From Ustilago trichophora (taxonomy: Eukaryota; Basidiomycota; Ustilaginomycetes; Ustilaginales; Ustilaginaceae): DNA of 64,000 nucleotides. A model generated the notes under the pieces. The model saw nothing but the letters and a program-made list of their open reading frames with translations, did no database searches and had not been told where the DNA came from. Positions 29,527 to 39,570 of the stretch are shown here, one piece after another. The stretch is taken from contig OOIN01000004.1 in NCBI GenBank assembly GCA_900323505.1, positions 1,798,001 to 1,862,000 on the forward strand, read 5' to 3'. The position numbers and the translations under genes were made by a program. Position 1 is the stretch's first letter; the number at the start of each line of letters is the position of its first letter.

Positions 29527-32500
29527 ATGGGCAACCCGCTCCACCCCAGCAACGGCTCCCAATCCGCCGCCACCGCCACCGCCTCTTCATCTTCCACCTC
29601 TTCCTTCATCCCCGGTCTCCGCGGTGGCTCGTTTGCCGGGTCCAGCTCCAGATCCGCCAAGACGACCAACGAGTACGACCCGTCCTTCCACCCAGGAATT
29701 CTCAACCTAGGCAACACATGCTTTCTCAACTCTGTCATTCAGGCCATCGGCAACACTCGTGACTTTCGACTGCTCATCCAAGGCCCTCCTATCTCGGCTT
29801 ACGGAGAACATCCACCAACGCCCACTACAGCTCTCGCTCCCCCACCAACATTGAGGCACAACCAGTGGCCAAATCGATCGCAGAGCCCCGCGTTGCGAGT
29901 CAGCGATGGCGAACACGGACGAAGGATCGACCACCCTCCAAATCCAAATGGAAACCTCGATTCTTCTTTGGCTTCGATAAGCACCCTCCCCGCACATGAT
30001 CCTGTGGCTACCATTAAACCGGGAAAGTTGCCATTGCCCACCCCCACCCCCACTGCGGCTCATACAGACAACAAGTACGAACCAGACGTACTCGACCTTC
30101 CCCTCAACACAGCCTTCCGCCACGTGCTCGAGAAATTCTGGACCGACGGTCACAAATCCCGCGCTTCGATCAATATCAATCCCAAACGACTGCTCAACCA
30201 GCTCGGGAAAAAGTACGACCAGTACTTGGAATACGGCCAGCAGGATGGACACGAGCTGATGCGTCATTTGCTCGACGCTTGCCGGATGGAGGAATTGGAT
30301 GTTATCAAAAAGATGCGTCCTCCACCGCCGAGTAAGAAGGCCAAGATCGATTCTGTTACAGCTTCAACATCAGCGACAGCCACAACGACGGCGACGACAT
30401 CGCCGTTGAACAAGTTGACACCCGCAGATATGGAGAATGGGCAGATTGTTTCGCATCCCGCGGCTTCCGCTGGTGTGGAGGCAGACGGTGTCAGCGCAGC
30501 GTCGGCAGAGGAAGAATTGCTACCCTTCCTCGACTTGCTCTTCTGCGGCAAGCTCGCAAGCATGGTCGTCTGCGAAGGCTGTAAAAAGGTCTCGCACACC
30601 TATGAGGACTTTTACGACATCAGTCTCAGCCTACGCGATGATGCGAGCAATCCCAAATCGCGCAAGCGCGATCGTCTACGTAGTATGGCAGATCGATGGA
30701 GACGTGCAACGCAAGGGCGGACGATTATGGATCGCAAGTCTGCCGCTGCTGCTACTGCCGCTGCTGCTGCTGCTGCTACTGCCGCTGCTGCTGCTGCTGC
30801 TGGTGGGTCCAACTCGATCACTCCCGTCGGTACTCCGCGGTACAGCGAGACGGAGGCGAGTGATGCTGATTCGAATGCGAATGCGCTCCAGCCAAAGAAG
30901 TCGGCCAGTTTCCTTTCACCCGATGAAGGTGGGCGTGGAAGATTTGCCCTGCGCACGAGGAGTTTGAGGAAGAGCAGTGGAAGGCACGAAAAGCTAGGTG
31001 CAACTTCAGGCAGTGAGATGGAGCCAGATTTCCCGGACATGGCGTCGTTGTCGTTGGCGCCTAGGGCCGGGGCGAGGGCGCATGTCGATTCGGCCCCCGC
31101 GTCGGCAGGAGAGGATAATGGAGATGCTAGGACAGGTACGAGGATGGCGAGGATGTTGGGAAGTGTTCAAACCGCTGATGCGAGTAGTCGTGAGACTAGT
31201 CCGAATCCACCCCTGGGCGATCGGTCTGCTGTCCCGCCGCCGGCAGCTGGTATGCGTCCATCTTTACGTGCTACCAAATCGTCTTCCCACCAATCGGCGT
31301 ACATTGCTCGAATTATGGCTGATGATCCCGACAGCAATGCTGTCAATTCCACCGCCCCGAACAAGGCCGGCTCCGCCCCATCTCCTCTCTTCGACGCCGT
31401 CGCCGCAACATCAGCAGCACAAGGCAAACCCATCCACGGCTTCTTCCGCACCGTCGGCGGTGCAGGACCCCGATCCAGAGATCCATGTGCAGACTTTGAA
31501 CCCAATCCCAAATCTCAAGGTGCCAAACGGCGGCGCAAGATCCGAGAGGAGCAATCGGCCTCCGGCCTCATCTCATCCCTCCGCCAATTTACCAGCGTCG
31601 AAGTGCTGGATGGCGAGAACAGCTTTGCCTGCAAGAATTGTTGGAGGCTGGCCAACCCACCGAATGCGCAAGAGAGGGAGCAGATTCGGAGACGGAGGAA
31701 GCGCAGGGGTGTCGCTGCGGCCGAAGTGGATGATGAGGAGGGAAGCGAGCCTAGTAGTTCCGACGGAGATAGTGAGAAGGAGGAGAAGCGCGAAGCAGCA
31801 GCAACGGCAGCAGTAGCGGGGATGGGAGACGAAACGCTGACCAATCAACCAATGGTCAACGGCTTATCAAACTCTACCAGCCAAAGCACGCTCGCTAGCA
31901 GCAGCGTAGACTCGATCTTGACCGGATCTAGCGCCTCCCACCCCTCGCATGTGAGATCCGACATTCCAACCATTTCCATGACCTGTGCTGACGCCTCTAC
32001 CGACGAGATTAAGGTCCAGATGCAACGGTCTCACACTGGAAGTGTCGATGGATCGGGCAGTGTTGTTTCGCGCGACTACGCTGCGTCTGCTTCCGTCTTG
32101 TCGAATGGCGGCGGTGGTGGCGGTCCGAATGGAGTGGTGATGCATCAGAAGATGGGATCAGAATCGAGCCTTAGCAGTGTAGAAGGTACAGCGGCACGGA
32201 ACCGGGATCGACTGGCGCCTTCAAACGGATACGATACGGGAACGGAAACGGACATGTCCGGCTTTTCAACCGGTATGGACGAGTCGAATGCTTCCACGGG
32301 TGAAGGGACCGATACGGAAGCTGAAGCCGGTGGGAGCAACAAGAACGGCGCAACATCGGAGAGGAGTGAACCCAAGAGATCGGCTCAAAGTCTGCCCCGA
32401 CGAGCACTCAAGCGATACCTCATTGCCTCGGCCCCACCTGTGCTGATCTTCCACCTCAAGCGATTCCAAGCTACCGGTCGTGGATTCGTTTCTGGCTTGG

Positions 32501-33750
32501 CAGGGTTCAAAAAGATCGACGATCAAGTGACGTTCCCCGAGTATCTCGATATTACCCCCTGGCTGGCTCCTCCGAGAGAGGAGTACGATCGACGAGGACG
32601 ATTAAAGGCCTCGAGCGACCCGCTAGCGATCCGGCGCCGGGCCGAGGAGGAGGCGATCAATGCTGGTGTCGATGCGCGTCATGTCAAAGTTGAAGTGTCC
32701 GCTCATGGAAGACGCAAAGGTCGCCACGGTGGAGATGGAAACAAGAAGGGCAGGAAACATGGTATGTGGTCTTGGCATTTGAGTCATCATCACAGTGGTG
32801 CAGTGGAAAGCGGCGTCGGTGGTGGCGGAGGTGGTGGAGGCGATCTGGACGAAGGGCCAAAGGTGCATTCAGCTGCAGGACACGAGATTGTGCCTAGTGT
32901 GATTCGCAGGCCGAAAACAGAGTACAGGCTGTACGCGGTGATTGTGCATCAAGGTTCGCTGTCAGCAGGTCATTATACGGCGTATGTTCTTTCGGACAGG
33001 ATCAAGTTGAGGGATGGGCCCAAGGAGATGGTTGCTAGATCGGCACCGACGAGTAGGACCAATACACCTGCTCCTCCGATCAACGCCAACAATGCTCCTG
33101 CAGCAGCGAATGGTAGCAGTGGTGGCGGTGGCGGTTTGGGTCAATTCTTCTTGGGAAGCAAACCGAGTCGATCCAACGCCGCCTCGCCCTCACCTGTTCC
33201 CATCCGCCCCGCCTCAGCCGCTCCCTTCTCTTCCTCTGTCGCCATGACATCCGTCCCCTCCTCTAGCAGCGTCTCTGGCTCATCATCGCACGACATCGCC
33301 CCCCAGACCTCCATCTCGTCCCTCGACACCGATACCAGCACCACCCGCTCCACCACCAGCAGTGGCGAAGGTCCCAAACTCATCCGTCCCCAACCTCAAC
33401 TCAAAGCCATGGCGAGCTGGGATAGCCTAGACGAACTCGAACAGTCTCATGCTGGAGTTGCCACCCCAACCACAAACACCTCCTCCTCCACCACCACCAC
33501 AACAACGTCGCTAGAACCCACTCCAGCAGTCCCAACCGTGGCCAGTCATAACAGCAACGCTCACAGACACGTTGACGAGAAGAACAAAAACGGGGTTGCG
33601 GACGAGGAGGAAAACGACGATGATGTGGATCCAAGAAAGATCGATGATGGAAGAAGGTGGGTTTACACCTCGGATACGATTGTTAGGGCAGCGACGATCG
33701 ATGAAGTTCTCAGAGCAAAGGCTTACATGCTTTTCTATGAGCGATTGTAG
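29527..33750 (+). CDS. Ubiquitin-specific protease, USP16/45-like catalytic domain
   Basis: The 1407-residue intronless enzyme is a cysteine protease that removes ubiquitin. The Cys box is GILNLGNTCFLNSVIQA with the nucleophile at about C65, followed by the QQDGHELMRHLLD segment. The His box is YRLYAVIVHQGSLSAGHYTAYV with His about 1149, and the domain closes at AYMLFYERL at the very C terminus. CEGCKK and CKNCWR supply the zinc-finger cysteines. TYEDFYDISLSLR resembles the USP16/USP45 group, but the N-terminal zinc-finger UBP domain of those proteins is missing. The catalytic domain is split by several hundred residues of low-complexity insert (Ala runs about residue 405-425, Ser/Gly/Thr-rich blocks). 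The first ATG of the frame is at 29527. Confidence 0.9.
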   Translation: MGNPLHPSNGSQSAATATASSSSTSSFIPGLRGGSFAGSSSRSAKTTNEYDPSFHPGILNLGNTCFLNSVIQAIGNTRDFRLLIQGPPISAYGEHPPTPTTALAPPPTLRHNQWPNRSQSPALRVSDGEHGRRIDHPPNPNGNLDSSLASISTLPAHDPVATIKPGKLPLPTPTPTAAHTDNKYEPDVLDLPLNTAFRHVLEKFWTDGHKSRASININPKRLLNQLGKKYDQYLEYGQQDGHELMRHLLDACRMEELDVIKKMRPPPPSKKAKIDSVTASTSATATTTATTSPLNKLTPADMENGQIVSHPAASAGVEADGVSAASAEEELLPFLDLLFCGKLASMVVCEGCKKVSHTYEDFYDISLSLRDDASNPKSRKRDRLRSMADRWRRATQGRTIMDRKSAAAATAAAAAAATAAAAAAAGGSNSITPVGTPRYSETEASDADSNANALQPKKSASFLSPDEGGRGRFALRTRSLRKSSGRHEKLGATSGSEMEPDFPDMASLSLAPRAGARAHVDSAPASAGEDNGDARTGTRMARMLGSVQTADASSRETSPNPPLGDRSAVPPPAAGMRPSLRATKSSSHQSAYIARIMADDPDSNAVNSTAPNKAGSAPSPLFDAVAATSAAQGKPIHGFFRTVGGAGPRSRDPCADFEPNPKSQGAKRRRKIREEQSASGLISSLRQFTSVEVLDGENSFACKNCWRLANPPNAQEREQIRRRRKRRGVAAAEVDDEEGSEPSSSDGDSEKEEKREAAATAAVAGMGDETLTNQPMVNGLSNSTSQSTLASSSVDSILTGSSASHPSHVRSDIPTISMTCADASTDEIKVQMQRSHTGSVDGSGSVVSRDYAASASVLSNGGGGGGPNGVVMHQKMGSESSLSSVEGTAARNRDRLAPSNGYDTGTETDMSGFSTGMDESNASTGEGTDTEAEAGGSNKNGATSERSEPKRSAQSLPRRALKRYLIASAPPVLIFHLKRFQATGRGFVSGLAGFKKIDDQVTFPEYLDITPWLAPPREEYDRRGRLKASSDPLAIRRRAEEEAINAGVDARHVKVEVSAHGRRKGRHGGDGNKKGRKHGMWSWHLSHHHSGAVESGVGGGGGGGGDLDEGPKVHSAAGHEIVPSVIRRPKTEYRLYAVIVHQGSLSAGHYTAYVLSDRIKLRDGPKEMVARSAPTSRTNTPAPPINANNAPAAANGSSGGGGGLGQFFLGSKPSRSNAASPSPVPIRPASAAPFSSSVAMTSVPSSSSVSGSSSHDIAPQTSISSLDTDTSTTRSTTSSGEGPKLIRPQPQLKAMASWDSLDELEQSHAGVATPTTNTSSSTTTTTTSLEPTPAVPTVASHNSNAHRHVDEKNKNGVADEEENDDDVDPRKIDDGRRWVYTSDTIVRAATIDEVLRAKAYMLFYERL

Positions 33751-33855
33751 CGAGAGGAAGATGGAGGATTGCAACCTTTGGAATATAGAATTTTCTCTGC
33801 AAAAGAGAGAGAGCGTACGCTATGATACATGATTGTGCAATGTATGCTTGTGAAA

Positions 33856-35415
33856 TTAGAGAAAATGATACGGCCGCTTCTCGTCCTTCTCCCCCTTCTC
33901 CTCGATTTTCTCACCTTTCTTCTCATCTACTGCCTCGCCCTCGCCCAACCCGGAATACTCGGCACGCCACCGATTGCTACCCAAATAGATACTCTTCTGC
34001 TTTGGCTTCGCTTTCGCTTTTGCCTCTGCTTCCAACATTGCCGCTTTGAGACTGGCCAACACCGAGGGCGATCTCTCCCCCTCCACCAACCCGATCTTAT
34101 CGGCACTGTTGGGAGTGTGGAGTGGGGGCAGCATGAGAAATTTGGATCCTCCTACGCCGACTTCTTCCGTTTTGGCATGGTGCGAGTCAATGGTACGGCT
34201 CAGATGTTGCGGTTGTGGAGTTGGGTGGTTGAAGCGAACGCTTTTGAGGGCTGGTGGTTTGATGGGTGGGGGAGAGATGGGTTGGTGAGGAAAGGTAGGC
34301 GTGAGGTTGTTGATCGTTGTGGAAGAGGTGAGGGGTGTGGCAAAGGGTTGAGAAGGTGGAGGGAGGTCGAGGGTGTATGTGGAGCGTGAGGATGCTGTTG
34401 ATGGTGGACGGTGAGTGAGTTTCGGATGGGCGTTGGTGGTTGCTGCTGGTGGAGGTGGGATAGACGATGTTGGCATGGGGATCGTATGAACGGGCGGAGT
34501 GGCGTCTGTGACGATAGGAGCGGGAGGGACCGCCCTTGAGCTGATTATGGCAGACGGAAGCGGCGGAGTAAAGATCGACATCCCTCCTTGTCCGGGTGCT
34601 GGTACCGATGCTGGTCCCTTTCCTTGGGCCATTTCAACATCTTTCTCCTGTAAACTAGAGTTGTTCTCGGCTTCCTTCTTCTCCTTCCTCTTCTCCAGTT
34701 GAGAATCAAGCATCTTTCCCGCCATCCCAACCAGTCCCTTGAGTCCACTTGCCCCATCTCCCTTCTCTCCTTTCTCCCTCTTCTCTTTGCTCTTGAAACT
34801 CGCCGGCAGAGGCAACCCATCCACCACCCGCTCCGCCGTCCTCTTTGCCTCAGCCAAATCCTCCAGCTTGGTCGCAACATCGTGTTTCCATCCCATCGGG
34901 CTCCTCACCACCTTGGCCTTTGCTCTCCACACCATCCCACTGATCGCATTTGCCACTCCGGCGCTGGCCAATGTCCAACAGCTCGCCTCCTTGAACTTGC
35001 CTCCGATACTTCCTCGACTCAGTCCGTCTCCCGCAACGAGAATCAACAGGACGCCGAGGAATCCTGTTCCCCAATTAGGGCCAAGGAACGGTAAGGTGTT
35101 TTTGAACAGCCGGTGGAGTAAGGGTATGGGAAGGGACAATTCGGATAGGATGACGGTGAATAGGACAAGGACGAGGGAAATGTGGTGCAAGGTGGACCAG
35201 AAGACGCCGAGGAAGGAGGTTGGGATGTCGGTCGATGGATAGTAGACCGAGGAAGAATCGTCCGAGGAGGAGGAAATGAGCGGTGGAGGATAGTGATGAA
35301 AGTTTATAACGACGATTCGGATCGTGGCCGAGATGAAAAGCGTGCACGATACGATGGTGAGGATGCGGATGCTGTTGAGGATTATCCAGCGCTGGAGGAA
35401 GGGCGGGATGAACAT
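33856..35415 (-). CDS. Four-helix membrane protein of unknown function
   Basis: The 519-residue intronless product has about four hydrophobic helices in the first 165 residues (roughly 9-33, 65-90, 108-132 and 140-162). A long, Ser/Pro/Lys-rich cytosolic tail follows, with short coiled-coil-like Lys/Glu stretches. The layout reminds me of a basidiomycete family annotated only as a domain of unknown function (DUF7598), but I cannot confirm this. No catalytic motif is visible. The end is acidic and Lys-rich. The gene is head to head with THO subunit 7 (895 bp) and convergent with the protease, with only 105 bp between stop codons. Confidence 0.7.
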   Translation of the reverse strand: MFIPPFLQRWIILNSIRILTIVSCTLFISATIRIVVINFHHYPPPLISSSSDDSSSVYYPSTDIPTSFLGVFWSTLHHISLVLVLFTVILSELSLPIPLLHRLFKNTLPFLGPNWGTGFLGVLLILVAGDGLSRGSIGGKFKEASCWTLASAGVANAISGMVWRAKAKVVRSPMGWKHDVATKLEDLAEAKRTAERVVDGLPLPASFKSKEKREKGEKGDGASGLKGLVGMAGKMLDSQLEKRKEKKEAENNSSLQEKDVEMAQGKGPASVPAPGQGGMSIFTPPLPSAIISSRAVPPAPIVTDATPPVHTIPMPTSSIPPPPAATTNAHPKLTHRPPSTASSRSTYTLDLPPPSQPFATPLTSSTTINNLTPTFPHQPISPPPIKPPALKSVRFNHPTPQPQHLSRTIDSHHAKTEEVGVGGSKFLMLPPLHTPNSADKIGLVEGERSPSVLASLKAAMLEAEAKAKAKPKQKSIYLGSNRWRAEYSGLGEGEAVDEKKGEKIEEKGEKDEKRPYHFL

Positions 35416-36310
35416 GGTAACCTTTCTCGTTGTGGATGGTGTTGTGGGGCTACTCCGACGGTGTCGAGCCTAAATGTCGGCTGGCAGGACCAGTCCAGTG
35501 ATGAGAGACAGTGGCTGTTGGGTGAATGTACTTGCAATGTAGCGCTAGAGAGTATATGGCGAGCTACGAAATGGTATGAATGTGCTTTGGCGATGGTGTG
35601 AGTAAAGACAGCTCGGGAATGTGCTGGTGATACAAATAGAAGTCGTGAAGAAGCAAGACATCGGAGTCAGAAGTAGTGAGACAAGGATCGACGGTACACA
35701 TCTCTGAAACACTAGAGTCTGTGCAAGGGTTGCACCGACGGCAACAACAACGCCAAACTCCTTTGTTGTGTCGTCAAGAGTCGCATCCATCACAACGGCC
35801 CCAGAAGGCCCTGTCGAAGATGTACAAAGGGTTGACGGTCTTTCTTGAGACAAAGGGGAGCTTCTTATAAGTCAGGCGGCTTCGAGGACGCCGTGTGAGA
35901 GATGCAGCTGCATATTGCGCCCATCGCAGGGAAGAACGGTGGGGTGGAACGGGCGCTGTCAGATACCGCAAGACAAAGGAGAGGAAGACAAAGGGCCGTC
36001 TCGAGGCATCGGCGATAAAGAGTGAGGTCTAACACATTGAAGAGTAAATAATCATGTGGGTGAAATGCGGAAGTCGGAGCTGCGCGCTCAGACATTCTCT
36101 CACGCACATTTCGCATAACTTACCTATCATCATCGACACCCACCTTCTCCCTTTGCTTTACACGCACTAGCACGGGCTCTTGAAATCCTGTCAAGGCTTT
36201 CTACGGATATCGAAGCTAAGCTGAGAGACTTTATCGCTCTCCCAAAAATCTCGACTTCACCCCACCGTGAAATATTGAGCCAACAAGCACGGCCAAGAAA
36301 AGACCCCACG
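35416..36310. promoter_or_regulatory. Divergent promoter region, membrane protein / THO subunit 7
   Basis: This 895-bp region separates divergent genes and contains no supported ORF or recognised motif. Confidence 0.45.
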
Positions 36311-37453
36311 ATGGCATCCCCATCCCGCACCCGAGCGGTCCAGCCTCTGACAGGCGAGCAACAAGAACACATCATCAAACAGCGAATGCAAGTTGATGAG
36401 CGCTCTCTCCGTCGACTCGTCAAAAAGCTTACCCTCTTACTCTCCAGCAAAGACTCTGAATCCATCTCTTCCTCCCGCCTCTCCTTCAAAGCCGATCTCG
36501 AAGCGCTCCGCCTCCAACTCTCACGACTGTCCTCCATCGCCCGTGGTACATCTCAGGTCGAAATTGCGAGCTACCAAACCGAGCTGTCAGAGATCGAATA
36601 TGAGCAGCAGCAGACTCAGGAGCGTATTCTTGCGCTCAAGCAGCGTCTCGAGGATGTCAGGCGGGAGAGAAAGAATAAGTTAGAGTACGATGTGGTTGCG
36701 GGTGAGATCGTGAAACTTCCTACGCGGCAAGAATTGGAGGAGACGCTGGGGAGATTGGGAGAGCAGTTGGAGGGGACAAGGGCTGAGAGAGAGAAATACA
36801 AGGATATGTCAAAGGATGCATCGCAGAGGTTGGAGAGGGTTATTGGGGAGCTGGAGCAGTTGGGGAATGATGTTGGCTACGAAGTTGGCGAGAGGGAGCG
36901 GAGGGAGGTTGAGAGAGCGGATGGCGATGGAGAGGCGGATGGGCATGAGGCTGGTGCCGGAGCAGGGGCTGCAGATGACGTTTCAGATGCTGGTAGGAGG
37001 AGCAGGAGGAGGAAGGTCTCTGGCGAAGACCCAGAAGAAGGTGAAGAAGAGGAAGGAGAGCAAAGTGAGCCGGGAGTGGCGGCCGATCGAAGTGGAAGCT
37101 CCACACCGCGCAGAATACCCGCTGAAGAGGAAGCACCGGCGACCCTTAACCCTTCTGCACCGACGTTCACCCCATCGACAACCGCAGCAGGAGGAAGCAC
37201 GGCCAGCACAACGAGGAGGAAACGCGATTCGACCGCAGTCACTGCCTCTGACGAGGAGGGAGAGGTAGGCGATGGAAGCTCTTCGGCTGCTGCTGCATCG
37301 AACAGCAATACGCCGAGGAAGAGGCAGAGGACGGAAGAGGGTGAAGTGGGACCAGCGGGGGAGAGCGAGGAGGAGGAAGGGAGCATTCAACCTGCAGCTG
37401 CGCCGTTGGAGAGCGGCAGGTCGACACGAACTGGTATCAAGCGTCGTCGATGA
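36311..37453 (+). CDS. THO complex subunit 7
   Basis: The 380-residue product fits the Thoc7/Mft1 family, a component of the THO/TREX complex that couples transcription to mRNA export. Near the N terminus is QVDERSLRRLVKKLTLL, matching the family's DERxLRRL core. A coiled coil (about 65-190) follows and includes KLEYDVVAGEIVKLPTRQEL, similar to the EYDxLAxxI segment of THOC7. The last 180 residues are acidic, Ser/Glu-rich and probably disordered, ending in basic GIKRRR, a possible nuclear signal. The frame is open 12 codons upstream, but the first ATG is at 36311. Confidence 0.82.
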   Translation: MASPSRTRAVQPLTGEQQEHIIKQRMQVDERSLRRLVKKLTLLLSSKDSESISSSRLSFKADLEALRLQLSRLSSIARGTSQVEIASYQTELSEIEYEQQQTQERILALKQRLEDVRRERKNKLEYDVVAGEIVKLPTRQELEETLGRLGEQLEGTRAEREKYKDMSKDASQRLERVIGELEQLGNDVGYEVGERERREVERADGDGEADGHEAGAGAGAADDVSDAGRRSRRRKVSGEDPEEGEEEEGEQSEPGVAADRSGSSTPRRIPAEEEAPATLNPSAPTFTPSTTAAGGSTASTTRRKRDSTAVTASDEEGEVGDGSSSAAAASNSNTPRKRQRTEEGEVGPAGESEEEEGSIQPAAAPLESGRSTRTGIKRRR

Positions 37454-38421
37454 GTTCAGCAGCGACTAGTAATGTAATCTTTGTCATCGCAAAGGTCATA
37501 AGCATGTGCTTAGAATTGAGGTGCAACCTTGAGTCTGTCGAGTGATGATGTTCCCGATACAGCCCGATCGGTCTGGTACTTGAAATTGGATCCGATGGCG
37601 AAAGGGTCCGTTTCCACGAATTGAGTCGAGTATGCATTTCTTAGCAAATGAAAAATTGTCGTTAAAAAAAGGAAAAGCAGTCTAGAAAATAAGTCACCAA
37701 AAAAGAAGTTTCCACCGCCGAATTTCCCTTTCACCTTGTTAAACCGCACCCTTCATTCCTATTCAACCACACCCATCCCGAATGAATCGATATACAGTAC
37801 TGTACATCTTGCTTAACTTGGGTATCTCGGCAAGTTTCACCACGGTCGATTGGAGACAGTTGACTTGGCCAGCATCGATGCTCGTTCGTTGTGTCCGTGT
37901 TTGGCAGGTGGAAGGAGAGGAAAACGTAGGATGCGATCCAGAGAATGCCCCACAGCAGCTTACATCGAGAAGCACAAGCAGGCGTACTACAATGCCAACT
38001 TGACCACTTGGACCGAGACTAAGGAGAGGGATGATTACGCCCAAAGCTTCCCGGATAACTCAATGATGGCTCAGTGCTGAACAGCCTACTTCACTCTGTG
38101 CAGACGTGGACAACATCCGCCAATCCTACTTCATTCCAACGTTAATCGCTACTCATTCACAGATATAGACTCGTTTTTTCTTTTGCAACTCGCACCACAA
38201 TCTTCACAAAGCATTGCCTTTCTCCTTTCAAACTGAACACACACCGTGTTGCATTTCTCCGGAAGAAGCTTCGACAATCAAGCGATGTCGGAGACCTCCA
38301 AGCGCAACGCAGAGAAACAGACCTATCGTAAATCGTACAATAATGCAAGGAGTGCGCTGAGACTTCCGGTCCTTCTGACGCTCCTTCCCGGCAACAAAGT
38401 CTTTCTGCATCATACCATTTC
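37454..38421. other. Intergenic region with a possible small spliced ORF
   Basis: An ATG at 37782 begins a short hydrophobic peptide. Splicing GTATCT (37821) to TTGGCAG (37907) would join it in frame to CPTAAYIEKHKQAYYNANL and on to a stop at 38080, about 69 residues in all. The donor is weak and I do not recognise the product. AGTACTGTAC at 37797-37806 overlaps the start of this ORF. Confidence 0.2.
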
Positions 38422-38991
38422 ATGACAATTAAGCATCGTAGCGAGCTCGACGCAGCGAAACTCAAATCCCAACGAATGGCGCCGTCCCTTCATTTGATGT
38501 GCGTTCCTCCAGCGTGTTACCTTTCGGTGTCCTCTCGCTTCCTCTTATATATGCGATCTTCCCTTCTGGTATGTCGTTGTCTCAACCATTTGCGCTCGGT
38601 CAAAGTGCTCGACGATCTTTCCTCCTGTTCCCAACAACGATCTTCCATGGGCCTTTCTCAGCCAACCATGACAGGGGAAGCTTTCGTGGTACTCTTCTTG
38701 GTCTTGTCCCTCATTTTGCTGGGATATTACTTTGGGCCTCATCGCTGTAAAGCGGCTGTCAAGGACTCGGTATATCTCAAAGCGGCTGTCAAGGACGCGG
38801 TACTTGAGATAAAGGGACCAAAGGACTCGGTATATCTCAAAGCGGCTGTCAAGGACGCGGTACTTGAGATAAAGGGACCAATTGATGACGCATGGTATTC
38901 AGATGTCGCTAGGATGCGAGCCAAGCGTTGGTCGGAACCTTCCTCCTCGCGAGGGACTCAAGCGGATGCTGTGCCCAAAAGGTCCCAATAA
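38422..38991 (+). CDS. Orphan small membrane protein with a 20-residue tandem duplication
   Basis: The frame of 189 codons is not recognised. If translation starts at the ATG at 38647, the product is 114 residues: a hydrophobic helix (EAFVVLFLVLSLILLGYYF), then KAAVKDSVYLKAAVKDAVLEI. The 20-residue unit starting KDSVYL occurs twice in direct succession, encoded by identical 60-bp copies. The repeats look amphipathic and Lys/Asp-rich. The segment before 38647 has poor coding character, so the shorter form is more likely. Expression is unproven, but exact in-frame duplication and a tidy membrane helix argue for a real, lineage-specific gene. Confidence 0.4.
   Translation: MTIKHRSELDAAKLKSQRMAPSLHLMCVPPACYLSVSSRFLLYMRSSLLVCRCLNHLRSVKVLDDLSSCSQQRSSMGLSQPTMTGEAFVVLFLVLSLILLGYYFGPHRCKAAVKDSVYLKAAVKDAVLEIKGPKDSVYLKAAVKDAVLEIKGPIDDAWYSDVARMRAKRWSEPSSSRGTQADAVPKRSQ
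38761..38880. repeat. Exact 60-bp tandem duplication
   Basis: Bases 38761-38820 and 38821-38880 are identical. Within each unit a shorter word, AAGCGGCTGTCAAGGAC, is also present once, and a third copy lies just upstream at about 38750. Confidence 0.97.
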
Positions 38992-39570
38992 GCGAGTCAG
39001 CGTGCTGTAACATCCTGTCCCTTTGATCCGTTGATCTGGTGTAAGTCGATGCCAAAGCCAGCAGTGGGCATGGAAGGAATGACGCTGAATCTATGATTTC
39101 TTTTCCAGCGCAGCGCTGCGTTCCAGTAGCTTCTCTGCGACGTGAGGCACCATCCCTCACGCACCCCGACTCAACCTTCTCCGTATGGCTTGGCCTCTCT
39201 GCGCCGTCACTTCATCTCACGCTACCAAGCAACGCTTGTTTCTGCGGCTTCTCCTCAGTGCGTGGTGATTTCTGTGCTTCCGACCTCTTCTTACTCTGAA
39301 GAGCATCACCCTTTCCGCATCTCACTCAAAGGTTCGCATCGTCACGCGTCGATTCCCACCCCAAACACTCAAATTGTTTCACTCGCCTCCTTAATCAGAC
39401 AAAATTCAAATCAAACAAGTATAGAGTGCTACTACAACGAGACTTTTTTTTTGAGATTTCGTCAACGAAACAGTATCGAACGATCGGAGCGCTGATATGA
39501 GAATCAGGCGCTCAACGGACACGACAAGGATACGCTAGACCGAAAGGGAACAGAGCTAGGCCTGAAGAAT

